DNA of 64,000 bases from assembly GCA_018223415.1 (NCBI GenBank), contig JAGTTQ010000001.1, positions 1,254,365-1,318,364 on the forward strand, read 5' to 3'. The stretch comes from Eubacteriaceae bacterium Marseille-Q4139 (GTDB lineage: Bacteria; Bacillota; Clostridia; Lachnospirales; Lachnospiraceae). The notes under the pieces were generated by a model. It saw only the letters and a program-made list of their open reading frames with translations, did no database searches and was not told the origin of the DNA. A program made the position numbers and the translations under genes. Below are positions 33,293 to 41,731 of the stretch, piece by piece. Numbering within the stretch: the stretch's first letter is position 1; the number at the start of each line of letters is the position of its first letter.

Positions 33293-34506
33293 GACTGTCC
33301 TCCAATCTCCAAAAGGCCCTGCACTGCCCATTCATAATCTTCGATGGCCGCCTGGAGCGCCAGATCCGCCGATTCCTTCGACTCCTGCGCCGTCATCCAG
33401 GAGACCTCCGCCTGAAGGTATTCCTGACGGCTTAACATTCCCATCTGGTATTTCTGATCGGCCGCTGCCTTATCTGCCGCTGCCGCCTCGTATTCCAGAG
33501 AAGCCGCCGAGAACTCGGTCTGCTTCTGGATCACGCTCTTATAGAGCGCCTCCATCTCCATGCGAACCTGATCTTCCTGGCTCTTAATCTGCCGGTTCTT
33601 TGCGTTCTGCCCGCCAAGCCCGGCAGCGCCCGCCCGGCGCGTCGCCATCAGCGTATAGTTATTTAAAATCGCCGTCTCGCTGTCCGTCTCCGGCTGGAAA
33701 CCGGCGATTTTTCCCTGATCCGCCTCCGGCACCTTCCTGATTTCCGGATTGGCATCATACCGCCAGCCAAGCATGGAAAGAAGCTCCTGCTTCTTATTTA
33801 AAGCTGTGTTTTCCGCGCTCTTAGCCGCGGACCTTGCGGAATTTCTCGCATCCTCGGCCGCCAGAACCTCTTCGGCAGAATACATATTAAGCTCCTTCTT
33901 CCGAAGGGCCGTCTCATACTCCGCTTCTGCGATCTCCAGCTTTTTCTTTTCAATCTGCTCCTTCGAGTCCAAAGTCTGGTATTCCCGCATCAGGGCTCTG
34001 GCCGCCTTCACCTGGTTGTTTTTTAACTGCTTTAGGCTCCTGACCGCCGCCGGCTTCCCCTCGGCGTCCTTTTCCAGGCTCGCCGCATAGGCTTTTAAAG
34101 CGCGGACACTGGCCTGATACTCCTCATATTCCTTTTTGGAAATATCATCCTTCAGGTTTTCGGCTTCCCTGGAGAGCTCTTCCGCCTCATCCCGCATCTC
34201 GCCTGCAAGGCGCAGAAGCTCACTGCTGGAAAGGCCGGTGGAACTTCCGGGGTTCCCGTAAAAGCTGTCGAGCTGGCTCAAAAATTCGCTGTTGTACAGC
34301 TCCACCAGCCCCGGGATCTCATCATACTCCAGGACGTTGTCCCGCAGGCGCGCAAGTTCCTCTTCGCTGTATTCGGTCACAGGAGAAATCTGTGAGGCCG
34401 CAAGGGCCGAAATCTGTCCCGCCGCCGGCCATAGGGGAGAGACCGACACCGCCGCTGCAATGCACACAGCCGCACCGGCTCTCCGCATGTTTTTCTGCAT
34501 TTTCAT
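33289..34506 (-). CDS. TolC-like outer-membrane-efflux-family protein, copy 1
   Basis: A 405-residue secreted, strongly helical protein related to the next gene: both share the block NVLEYDEI near the N-terminus, a ML/MGW(R/A)YDA(N/S)PEIR(K/P)VP stretch in the middle and KYQ(M/L)GM(L/I)(S/G)R(Q/L)EYLQ near the end. Signal peptide residues 1-37. The copies have diverged well beyond simple recent duplication, so they may have distinct partners. It begins 114 bases after the RND pump gene, a gap with no gene and no clear terminator. Confidence 0.82.
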   Translation of the reverse strand: MKMQKNMRRAGAAVCIAAAVSVSPLWPAAGQISALAASQISPVTEYSEEELARLRDNVLEYDEIPGLVELYNSEFLSQLDSFYGNPGSSTGLSSSELLRLAGEMRDEAEELSREAENLKDDISKKEYEEYQASVRALKAYAASLEKDAEGKPAAVRSLKQLKNNQVKAARALMREYQTLDSKEQIEKKKLEIAEAEYETALRKKELNMYSAEEVLAAEDARNSARSAAKSAENTALNKKQELLSMLGWRYDANPEIRKVPEADQGKIAGFQPETDSETAILNNYTLMATRRAGAAGLGGQNAKNRQIKSQEDQVRMEMEALYKSVIQKQTEFSAASLEYEAAAADKAAADQKYQMGMLSRQEYLQAEVSWMTAQESKESADLALQAAIEDYEWAVQGLLEIGGQS

Positions 34507-34620
34507 CTATTTTCCTCCGTCATTTGAAGCTCAGCCATCTTCTTTTCTGAGCATACTCTGTTCCGGATACAAACTCAATTACATTTCTCTTACAAATTCT
34601 TTCGTTTCCTGCCGCTGCGA

Positions 34621-37600
34621 TCAGTCAAAATCCGGCAGGGTTTTCGGCTTCCGATTCATCAGCTTATAATAAATAGGAAGCATCAAAAGTGACAGGATCG
34701 TAGAGGCCGTAAGGCCGCCCACGTTTACAAGGGCCAGGCCCTGCATCATGGCGCCAGCATCTCCGTAAGCCATGGCCATGGGGATCATGCCGACAATGGT
34801 CGTTATCGTCGTCATCATGATCGGGCGCAGACGCGTTGCGCCGGCTTCGATCAGAGCCGTGTCCATATCCATCTCCTGCCGGTACTGGTTCACCGTATCC
34901 ACATAGAGAATACCATTGTTTACAACCGTACCGACTAACATCAGGAAGCCAAGAAGCGTCGGCATACTGATGGCGCAGTCCGCCAGCCATAAGAGGCCAA
35001 AGGAACCGATCAGGGCGAACGGGATCGTCGTCATAACCATGATGGAGAACTTCGGCGACTCGAACTGGGCTGCCATGACAACGAAGATCAGGAATACGGC
35101 GATTCCGATAGCATTTCCAAGGGAACCGAACTCCTCGTTCTGCATCTCGGTGATGGCATTCTCCTGCATTCCGATGGTATTGCTCAGGCGCGGATCCACA
35201 ACTTCCTTCTGGATGATGTTCTTGGATTCCACCGTGGCGGCATCCGTAAGCTGGCCGGTGATCGTAACCTGGTACTGTTTATCGGTTTTTAAAATGCTCT
35301 GCGGGCTGTCCTTAAACCCTACTTCCGCGATATCCATGAGGGCGACAGAACCGCCTGTGGCCGTCGGAAGCACAATACCCTGGAGCTGGTCGATGGTCTC
35401 GTACTCGTCATCCGGGTATTCCACCATGACGCTGATCTCCTCGCCGTCCACCTCGAGAGTCGTCGCCTCCGTACCGCTTAACATCATGTTGACTGTTCCG
35501 GCCACCTGCACCGGGGAAAGTCCCTCGGCCGCCGCCTTCACCGGATCCACAGCCACCTCTACGAGGGGCGCGTCATTTTCCAGCGACGAGTGGACATGGG
35601 TCACGTCGGGACGGCTCTGCATCTCAGCAACAATCTCATCGGCCACCTGTTTTAACTCGTCATACTGGGTACTGACAAGGATGTATTCCACCTCGTCATC
35701 GGCTGCCGCCGCCATGGTTCCCATAGAGCTCTGGGATTCCAGTGTAATGGAGCAGTCCGCCCACCCGATCAGGTCTTTCTTCCACTCTCTCAGGATTTCG
35801 TCAGTCTCCTTTGTCCTGTCATCCTTCAGATATGCCGTCAGCGTCGCACCGGAGCCGCCCATGGAAAGGCCGCTTCCTCCGTAGGACAGCATGTAGGAAT
35901 CCAAATTCTCATCCTGTACAACATAATCCTCTACTCTTCTGAGGATTTCATCCACCCGGTCAATGGTAAGGCCCGGCTGCGTCTCAATCGTCAGGCTGAT
36001 TGTTCCCTGGTCATCCGCCGGCATTAACTCCATGCCGATCTGGCCTGCCAGAATAAACGATACGATCAGCAGCGCAACCGATGTAAGCATAACAAGTGCC
36101 TTGTGGTTCAAAAGCTTCTTCATCAGGCCGCGGTAGCCATCCTGAAGAGCCCTCATGAATCTGGATGCCGGGTTTTCCGTCTTCTCCTTCGGACGGTAAA
36201 ACGTATAGCAGAGCGGCACAAGCGTCATGGCCGAAACAAGGGAGGCCAGCATACAGAATACGATGGTAAAGCCAAGGGGCTTAAATAACTGGCCGCTCAT
36301 GCCCTGAATCAGTGCAAGAGGCAGGAATACGACACAGGTAGTCGCCGTGGAACCAATGATGGACTGGATGACAACCCGCGTTCCCTCGAGAGCCGCGCTC
36401 CTGGCCTCCACGAAGCCGCCGCCTTTGGTATTCCTGAAACAGCTCTCCAAAACGACGATGGAGTTATCCACCATCATGCCGACGCCAAGCACAAGGCTTC
36501 CCAGAGTGATGACATTCAGGGAAAAGCCCATGGCACCCATCAAAACAAGGGCGGCCAGAATGGATACCGGAATCGAGGTACCGACAATTAACGATGCCTT
36601 AACGTCTCCAAAGAACAGCCAGATAATTACCATGGCGGCGATGACCGCCATAATCATAGTCTCAAACACGCTCTCCAGGGAGCTCATAATCGTATCGCTG
36701 TAATCATTAACAACAACTACTTCCAGATTCGGATCGTCCTCTTTCAGGCCGTTCAAAATCCGGAGAACGTCCTCGGAGACCTCCATGTCGCTGCTGTCCT
36801 GATTCTTTTTAACAGAAATGGAGACCGTATCTTTTCCGTTGTAGCGGCCGATACTGTCCTGATCCTCCAGCCTGTCGTAAATATTGGCGATATCCTCCAT
36901 GTAAATGATATTGCCGTTTCCCATGGTAATCGGGATTTTCTTTAACAGTTCCGTCGTATCAAAATCCACGCCGGAGGTAACAGACAGCTCTTTGCCGCCC
37001 ACTTCCGTACTTCCAAGGGGCATCGTAAAGTCCGCAGCCGCAATGGCAGAGGACACGGCGCTCATGTTCAAGTGGTACTGAGCCAGCTTTTCCGGGATCA
37101 GCTCGACTTTTATGTACGACTGCTGTCCGCCGCTGACACCGACACTGGCTACGGAAGCCAGCTTCTCAATTTCAGGAACGATGGTGGAGTCCACATAGTT
37201 GTAGAGATTCTCCTCGGCATCGTTGTTGACGGCCAGCATCAGGGAAGCCGTATCGTTAATGTCCATCTCGATGATGGTTGGTGTCTGGACATCGTCCGGG
37301 AAGTCGTTCACCAGGCCGTCCAGCTTCTTTTTCAAATCCGTATAGGCCTGATCCATGTCCATGCCGTATTCATACTGAAGAAGGACAAGCGCCATATTTT
37401 CACTGGACATGCTAGTAATCGTATCCACACCGCTTAAGGTTCCGACCTCATCCTCGATGACCTTCGTCACCAGTTCTTCCACGTCGTCCGGGCTCGCGCC
37501 GGGGTAAATGGCGTTGATGATGAGCATCGGCATTTCCATCTCCGGGATCAGCTCCAGCTTGGAGGAGAAGACGGAGTTCAGACCAAAAACAATCAGGCAG

Positions 37601-37656
37601 AGCACCACGAGCACTGTGGTGACCGGCCTTTTTAAGACCTGTTTTGTAAGTCCCAT
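34621..37656 (-). CDS. RND-family efflux pump (HAE1/AcrB-like)
   Basis: A 1011-residue pump of normal RND length: two repeats of six helices with two large outside loops. Blocks seen include YPGASPDDVEELVTKVIED, SLVLGVGMMVDNSIVVLE (TM4), EGTRVVIQSIIGSTATTCVVFLP, and GATRLRPIMMTTITTIVGMIPMA. In TM4 one acidic residue remains (Asp397) and the neighbour is Asn398 where AcrB has a second Asp; TM10 reads GTVVNNGILYVD, with Asn where AcrB has Lys940. Gram-positive RND pumps such as SwrC resemble this. It starts 12 bases before the adaptor stop end and is coupled in the operon. Confidence 0.93.
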   Translation of the reverse strand: MGLTKQVLKRPVTTVLVVLCLIVFGLNSVFSSKLELIPEMEMPMLIINAIYPGASPDDVEELVTKVIEDEVGTLSGVDTITSMSSENMALVLLQYEYGMDMDQAYTDLKKKLDGLVNDFPDDVQTPTIIEMDINDTASLMLAVNNDAEENLYNYVDSTIVPEIEKLASVASVGVSGGQQSYIKVELIPEKLAQYHLNMSAVSSAIAAADFTMPLGSTEVGGKELSVTSGVDFDTTELLKKIPITMGNGNIIYMEDIANIYDRLEDQDSIGRYNGKDTVSISVKKNQDSSDMEVSEDVLRILNGLKEDDPNLEVVVVNDYSDTIMSSLESVFETMIMAVIAAMVIIWLFFGDVKASLIVGTSIPVSILAALVLMGAMGFSLNVITLGSLVLGVGMMVDNSIVVLESCFRNTKGGGFVEARSAALEGTRVVIQSIIGSTATTCVVFLPLALIQGMSGQLFKPLGFTIVFCMLASLVSAMTLVPLCYTFYRPKEKTENPASRFMRALQDGYRGLMKKLLNHKALVMLTSVALLIVSFILAGQIGMELMPADDQGTISLTIETQPGLTIDRVDEILRRVEDYVVQDENLDSYMLSYGGSGLSMGGSGATLTAYLKDDRTKETDEILREWKKDLIGWADCSITLESQSSMGTMAAAADDEVEYILVSTQYDELKQVADEIVAEMQSRPDVTHVHSSLENDAPLVEVAVDPVKAAAEGLSPVQVAGTVNMMLSGTEATTLEVDGEEISVMVEYPDDEYETIDQLQGIVLPTATGGSVALMDIAEVGFKDSPQSILKTDKQYQVTITGQLTDAATVESKNIIQKEVVDPRLSNTIGMQENAITEMQNEEFGSLGNAIGIAVFLIFVVMAAQFESPKFSIMVMTTIPFALIGSFGLLWLADCAISMPTLLGFLMLVGTVVNNGILYVDTVNQYRQEMDMDTALIEAGATRLRPIMMTTITTIVGMIPMAMAYGDAGAMMQGLALVNVGGLTASTILSLLMLPIYYKLMNRKPKTLPDFD

Positions 37657-37668
37657 GTGCGCCCCTCC

Positions 37669-38775
37669 TTACTGCTGTCCGGCATCTGTTTCTGCCGTCT
37701 CTTCCTGTGCCGTTTCGCTTCCTGCCTTCTGGACAGGCGCACCTTCATATAATTCCTTTGTCCAGGTAACAATGACCTGATCATCATAGCTCAGTCCCGA
37801 CCGTACCTCTACTTTTTCCGAGTCGATGAGCCCCTGCTCGATCTGCACCTTATGGGCAATGCCGGCCGCCTCGTCGAAGGTATAGACATAAGCCTCGCCG
37901 CCGCTGTAACTTACACAGTCGGCAGGAACCGTCATCACGTTTTCTGCCCGCTGTGCCGTCACGTAGAGCTTCACGGCGCTTCCTGTCGCCAGCCCGGCGG
38001 CATCGTTCATGGCAGCTTTCACTTTAAAAAGTCCCGTAGCCGGATCCACCATGGTGCTGATCTCCGTAATCATGCCGTCGTACTCCATGCCGTTCTTTTC
38101 CACGGTCAGCGGATTCCCCACGGCCAGGCCGTTCATGACCCGCTCCGTCACGGAAAAGGAAACGGTCTTGTTGCCTTCGCCGGAAATGACAGCCACATAG
38201 CCGCCGCTGGACACCATGTCGTGAGCCTCCACGTCGAAGCTCTCCAGAAGTCCGGAAATCGGCGCTGCCACCGTGCTGTTTTCCAGCTGCGTGTCATAAT
38301 TTAACTTTGCAGACTCGTACTGAAGCTTTGCGAGCTGCGCCGAACTTGCCACCTGCTCATAGCTCTGGGCGGAAATGTCGCCGCTCTCATAGAGCACCTG
38401 CATGCGGCTTAAATTTGTCTGGGCGTCGTTCATGGAGACACGGGCGCTGTCCAGGGTGATTTTTGCCGCGTCGAGCTGCTTGTTGTCAATTTTAAAAAGC
38501 GGCTGATCCTTTTCCACAGTCTGACCGACACTCACATAGACCTCCAAAACCTCGCCGGCTCCTTTGGGGATCACATAAACCACATCCGACGGCTCCACGG
38601 TTCCCGTAAGCCCTGTGTTCAGTTCTATGGTTCCTTTCTGCGGGGCAGCTACCTCCACGGTCGGATCCGGCACAGCCTCGATGGGCGGCTCTGTTTTCAT
38701 CATCCTGAACGCCACAAGCCCGACGACCGCCGCGGCTACAACTGCTCCGATTATAATCTTACCTGCCTTCTTCAT
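37669..38775 (-). CDS. RND efflux adaptor (membrane fusion protein)
   Basis: A 368-residue HlyD/AcrA-type adaptor. One N-terminal membrane helix (about 7-24), a lipoyl half-motif PKGAGEVLEVYVSVGQTVEKDQPLFKID (key residues G, V and the GQ-V-G turn), a short helical hairpin (ARVSMNDAQTNLSRM to AKLQYESAKLNY), the second lipoyl half AAPISGLLESF, a beta-barrel domain, and an acidic tail. The ATG at 38775 has AAGGA upstream and overlaps the end of the TetR gene. It would link the pump with the two TolC-like proteins. Confidence 0.92.
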   Translation of the reverse strand: MKKAGKIIIGAVVAAAVVGLVAFRMMKTEPPIEAVPDPTVEVAAPQKGTIELNTGLTGTVEPSDVVYVIPKGAGEVLEVYVSVGQTVEKDQPLFKIDNKQLDAAKITLDSARVSMNDAQTNLSRMQVLYESGDISAQSYEQVASSAQLAKLQYESAKLNYDTQLENSTVAAPISGLLESFDVEAHDMVSSGGYVAVISGEGNKTVSFSVTERVMNGLAVGNPLTVEKNGMEYDGMITEISTMVDPATGLFKVKAAMNDAAGLATGSAVKLYVTAQRAENVMTVPADCVSYSGGEAYVYTFDEAAGIAHKVQIEQGLIDSEKVEVRSGLSYDDQVIVTWTKELYEGAPVQKAGSETAQEETAETDAGQQ

Positions 38776-39439
38776 ATATGTCCTTTTCCTGCCTTTCCTT
38801 AAAATCCTGATTTTTTCCATTCGGACATGCGCCGCAGCGCAGCATATTCAGACACTGCATATAGGTTTCTTTTACCTGTTCCTTGGGAAGCTTGTCGCGG
38901 AAGAACTGCTTCATGGCTAACATCATCGCAAGCGTATGCATATCCATGAGAATGCCGAACTGTTTTACATCCAGAGGGCATTTCGTCCTGTCGAGATGCT
39001 TAAACAGCCACTGGAGCATGCTGCTGTTTATTCTATCCGGGGGGGCATCCCCGCATTCCTCTCCAAGCTGGAACATCTCCGACATGCCGTTTCCCTTTAT
39101 CATGTTTGCAAAGACTTCGGCAATGCCTTCCCTGCTTCCAATTTCCAACTGCTCTTCCATGGTGCGCTCGAATACATACCAGATATCGCCGCCGCTCTCC
39201 GTCATGGCCTGGACCATGATCCGTCTGGATTCCTTTACCCGGTCGTCAATCAGCCACCGGAGCAGGTCTTTTTTATCCTCAAAATATGTATAGAAGCTTC
39301 CTCTGGAAATATCCGCGTCCCGGATGATGCGGTTGATAGACGCCTCCTCTAAAGGAACCCGTTTGAATTCCCGAAGGGCCGCCATCCGTATGGCATCGGC
39401 TTTTGCCCTGGGCAGCCGGTAAAATCGTTCCGTCGGCAC
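38759..39439 (-). CDS. TetR-family repressor of the efflux operon
   Basis: A 226-residue TetR regulator. The HTH covers about residues 14-58 (EASINRIIRDADISRGSFYTYFEDKKDLL), the remainder is a helical ligand domain. A Cys-rich end (LRCGACPNGKN) is present. It is the first gene of the efflux operon, overlaps the adaptor start by 17 bases, and two GTGAC/GTCAC palindromes overlap its consensus promoter, so it most likely represses its own operon until a pump substrate binds. Confidence 0.92.
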   Translation of the reverse strand: MPTERFYRLPRAKADAIRMAALREFKRVPLEEASINRIIRDADISRGSFYTYFEDKKDLLRWLIDDRVKESRRIMVQAMTESGGDIWYVFERTMEEQLEIGSREGIAEVFANMIKGNGMSEMFQLGEECGDAPPDRINSSMLQWLFKHLDRTKCPLDVKQFGILMDMHTLAMMLAMKQFFRDKLPKEQVKETYMQCLNMLRCGACPNGKNQDFKERQEKDIYEEGR

Positions 39440-39488
39440 TCTGATCCTTCCTTTCCGTATTGTATTATTCTCCCTCTGTTTTGTTCCT

Positions 39489-39533
39489 GTGACAATACGT
39501 CACCATTATAGTGACACCTTGTCACCATGTCAA
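39489..39533 (-). promoter_or_regulatory. Consensus promoter with tandem TetR operators
   Basis: TTGACA (39533-39528), 17-base spacer and TATAAT (39510-39505), a full consensus. The spacer contains GTGACA-CCT-TGTCAC (39511-39525). A second site GTGAC-AATAC-GTCAC (39489-39503) lies just downstream of the -10, 22 bp centre to centre, two helix turns. Both would block polymerase when occupied. Confidence 0.85.
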
Positions 39534-39622
39534 GCGCCGCCGGAAATTTTAACGGAATTTATACATTTTTTACTTTTTCCTGTATGCAGGCAGGTGTTCA
39601 GATTATACCTTTATAAACGAAA

Positions 39623-39647
39623 CAGGCTGAAGATTTGCTTCAGCCTG
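39623..39647. repeat. 10-bp perfect stem-loop between tetR and relB
   Basis: CAGGCTGAAG-ATTTG-CTTCAGCCTG. On the plus strand a TTTTTT run follows nine bases later. No gene ends here, so a lost gene, a small RNA or a barrier to tetR antisense transcription is possible. Apart from this hairpin and the promoters, the 39440-39770 gap holds nothing else I can recognise. Confidence 0.5.
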
Positions 39648-39711
39648 CTTGGGGATTTTTTCTGTGGGGGAAGGCGCATGAAAGCTCCTGGGCCTGCCCT
39701 TCTGACATGTA

Positions 39712-39740
39712 TTGCTTTTGTGCGTACAATCGTTTATAAT
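39712..39740 (+). promoter_or_regulatory. Promoter of the RelB/RelE-type operon
   Basis: TTGCTT, 17-base spacer, TATAAT. The spacer contains a TTGT/ACAA dyad that may serve autoregulation by the antitoxin. Confidence 0.65.
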
Positions 39741-39770
39741 AGGGGCAGAATCCAGAAAGGAGCTTTTATT

Positions 39771-40073
39771 ATGGCAAAGACAGCAAATCTCTACGCACGA
39801 ATTGAGCCGGAAGTAAAAGAACAGGCAGAATCCATCCTGAATGAGCTTGGTATCCCCGCTTCCAATGCAATCACGATGTTCTATAAACAGATTATCCTCC
39901 ATAAAGGCCTTCCATTTGAGGTAAAGCTGCCGGAACATCCGCTTGATGCAAGCCGCATGACGGAGACACAGCTTCACGCAGAACTGGAGAAAGGATATGC
40001 GGATATGCAGGCGGGCCGCACAATACCTGCATCGAAGGCTTTTGCCGATATCCGCAAGGAATACGGCATATGA
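39771..40073 (+). CDS. RelB/DinJ-family antitoxin
   Basis: A 100-residue antitoxin. The N-terminal ribbon-helix-helix reads ANLYARIEPEVKEQAESILNELGIPASNAITMFYKQI, the classical DinJ/RelB form (Leu-Gly-Ile and Ser-Asn-Ala-Ile). The acidic C-terminal half should wrap the toxin. AAAGGAG lies ahead of the ATG; its stop overlaps the toxin start (ATGA). Confidence 0.92.
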   Translation: MAKTANLYARIEPEVKEQAESILNELGIPASNAITMFYKQIILHKGLPFEVKLPEHPLDASRMTETQLHAELEKGYADMQAGRTIPASKAFADIRKEYGI

Positions 40074-40387
40074 TTTATGAAGTACGGATGACACCGGAGG
40101 CAAAAAATGACCTGCGCGGTATTTTTGAATATATTGCGTTTGATCTTCAGTCGGTTCAGAATGCAGCAGGCCAGATTGACCGGTTGGAAAAAGGCATTTC
40201 AGAATTGGATCAGATGCCGGAGCGTTTCCGGAAATATGAGAAAGAGCCCTGGCACAGCCGGAATCTCCGTGTGATGCCCGTGGACAATTACCTGGTATTT
40301 TACATACCGGATCAAACCACAGGGATTGTCACAGTTATCCGTGTAATGTACGGCGGACGGGATGCTGACAGGCGGCTAAATGAATGA
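40070..40387 (+). CDS. RelE/ParE-family toxin
   Basis: A 105-residue toxin. YEVRMTPEAKNDLRGIFEYIAFDLQS at the start and NYLVFYIPD, VIRVMYGGRD near the end match the RelE/ParE fold. Whether it cuts mRNA on the ribosome (RelE/YafQ) or acts on gyrase (ParE) cannot be decided from the sequence. Coupled to the antitoxin by an ATGA overlap, a complete module with its own promoter. Confidence 0.88.
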   Translation: MIYEVRMTPEAKNDLRGIFEYIAFDLQSVQNAAGQIDRLEKGISELDQMPERFRKYEKEPWHSRNLRVMPVDNYLVFYIPDQTTGIVTVIRVMYGGRDADRRLNE

Positions 40388-40455
40388 TTAAAATACTTGT
40401 TGTAAAAACCGTAGAACCAGCTCTTTTTTTACTCAAGTTCTCTTCAAACACAACA

Positions 40456-40476
40456 GGCTGCCGCATCGCGGCAGCC
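40456..40476 (-). terminator. Terminator after the aldo/keto reductase gene
   Basis: GGCTGCCGC-GAT-GCGGCAGCC on the minus strand (9 bp perfect, 3-base loop), then TGTTGTGTTTG. It ends the ispE-gntR-AKR operon. Confidence 0.65.
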
Positions 40477-40493
40477 CGAAATCCCACGAAAAA

Positions 40494-41531
40494 CTAAAAA
40501 TTCGTAGGCGTCATCACTTTCCCGGCCAGAACCTCTTCGTAGTCCTTCAAGTTCCTCTGGAGGAGCTCCGGCGTGTTTAAGCCGTAAGGACATTTGCTCA
40601 TGCACTGGTTGCAGTGGAGGCAGTCCTTGATCTTCATCATCTTTTCCTGGCCCTCCGGCGATAAGTGGGAAGCCGACGGGGAACGCCTTAAAAGCAGGGA
40701 CATTCTCGCACAGTTGTTGATCTCGATTCCCACCGGGCACGGCATGCAGTAGCCGCAGCCGCGGCAGAAGCTGCCGTAAAGCTGCTTTCTGTCGTTTTCA
40801 ATGAGTGCACGGATCTCGTCGTCCATGACCGGCGGATTTTCTATGTAGCTTAAGAATTCGTCCAACTCCGCCTCTCTCTGGACGCCCCAGATCGGGAGCA
40901 CGTTGTCATACTGGGCCTCGAACGCATAAGCCGCGGCCGAATTGGTAATCAGGCCGCCGGACAGCGCCTTCATGGCGATAAATCCCATGTCGTGAGCCTT
41001 GCATTCCTCCACCAGCTTGATGTCCTCATCGCTGCAAAGATAGCAGAACGGGAACTGGAGCGTATCGTAAAGCCCTGATTCGATGGCCTCGTGAGCCACG
41101 GAAAGCTTGTGGTTGGTGATACCGATGAAGCGGATCTTCCCCTGCTCCTTCGCCTCCACGGCCGCCTCGTAAAGGCCGGTGCCGTCGCCTGGCTTCGGAC
41201 AGACAGACGGGTTGTGGAACTGGTACACATCCACATGATCCGTCTTTAAAAGCCCAAGGCTCGTCTCCAGGTCTTTCCAGAAGCCGTCGGCATCCTTTGC
41301 CGCCGTCTTCGTGGTGATATAGATGTGGTTGCGGATATCGCTCATGGCATATCCGATCTTTTCCTCGCTGTCGGAATACGCCCGCGCCGTGTCAAACAGC
41401 GTGATGCCGCCGTCGTACGCCTTTCTTAAAAGCTTTGCCGCCTCATCCTTTGTAATTCGCTGGATCGGAAGGGCGCCAAACCCGTTTTTGTTTACCGTAA
41501 TCCCGGTCTTCCCCAATGTTACTGTTGTCAT
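40494..41531 (-). CDS. Aldo/keto reductase with C-terminal ferredoxin domain
   Basis: A 345-residue fusion. Residues 1-250 are an aldo/keto reductase barrel with the tetrad Asp47, Tyr52, Lys75, His106 visible. Residues 255-320 carry two cysteine clusters, C-x2-C-x2-C-x2-CP (from Cys256) and C-x2-C-x2-C-x3-CP (from Cys304), for iron-sulfur centres. Such fusions are frequent in anaerobes and may couple NAD(P)H or ferredoxin to carbonyl reduction. The ATG overlaps the stop of the small upstream gene (ATGA). Confidence 0.93.
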   Translation of the reverse strand: MTTVTLGKTGITVNKNGFGALPIQRITKDEAAKLLRKAYDGGITLFDTARAYSDSEEKIGYAMSDIRNHIYITTKTAAKDADGFWKDLETSLGLLKTDHVDVYQFHNPSVCPKPGDGTGLYEAAVEAKEQGKIRFIGITNHKLSVAHEAIESGLYDTLQFPFCYLCSDEDIKLVEECKAHDMGFIAMKALSGGLITNSAAAYAFEAQYDNVLPIWGVQREAELDEFLSYIENPPVMDDEIRALIENDRKQLYGSFCRGCGYCMPCPVGIEINNCARMSLLLRRSPSASHLSPEGQEKMMKIKDCLHCNQCMSKCPYGLNTPELLQRNLKDYEEVLAGKVMTPTNF

Positions 41532-41731
41532 ACTCCCATTCTCCTTTCCTTATCGAGCATCGCCTGAAGGGCCTCGTCGCTCTCCTCAATCCAGACGTCT
41601 TCCTCGTCCGCATTAAGCCCTAAAAACTGCGCCAGAGTCCTCTCATCGCCGCTGTTATTCCATTCCTCTATGTAATCGTCGATTTCCTCAAACTTTATGC
41701 TTCCTGCCAGATACTTTTCCCTGAACGTCAT
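41528..41731 (-). CDS. Small acidic conserved-type protein, 67 residues
   Basis: Reads MTFREKYLAGSIKFEEIDDYIEEWN and ends with a Glu/Asp-rich helical part. Its start lies 44 bases inside the gntR gene in another frame, with AAGGAG seven bases before the ATG, and its stop overlaps the aldo/keto reductase start. Small proteins with this opening occur in many Firmicutes; function is unknown to me. The tight coupling on both sides argues that it is real. Confidence 0.75.
   Translation of the reverse strand: MTFREKYLAGSIKFEEIDDYIEEWNNSGDERTLAQFLGLNADEEDVWIEESDEALQAMLDKERRMGV

Noticed and set aside
34916..35884. Open frame of 322 codons antisense to the RND pump
   Set aside because: Ser/Thr-rich shadow frame without start signals; the RND gene is unmistakable on the other strand.
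39603..40103. Minus-strand open frame of 166 codons across the RelB gene
   Set aside because: Cys-rich shadow of the antitoxin gene and its leader; lacks a ribosome site and overlaps the hairpin and promoter.
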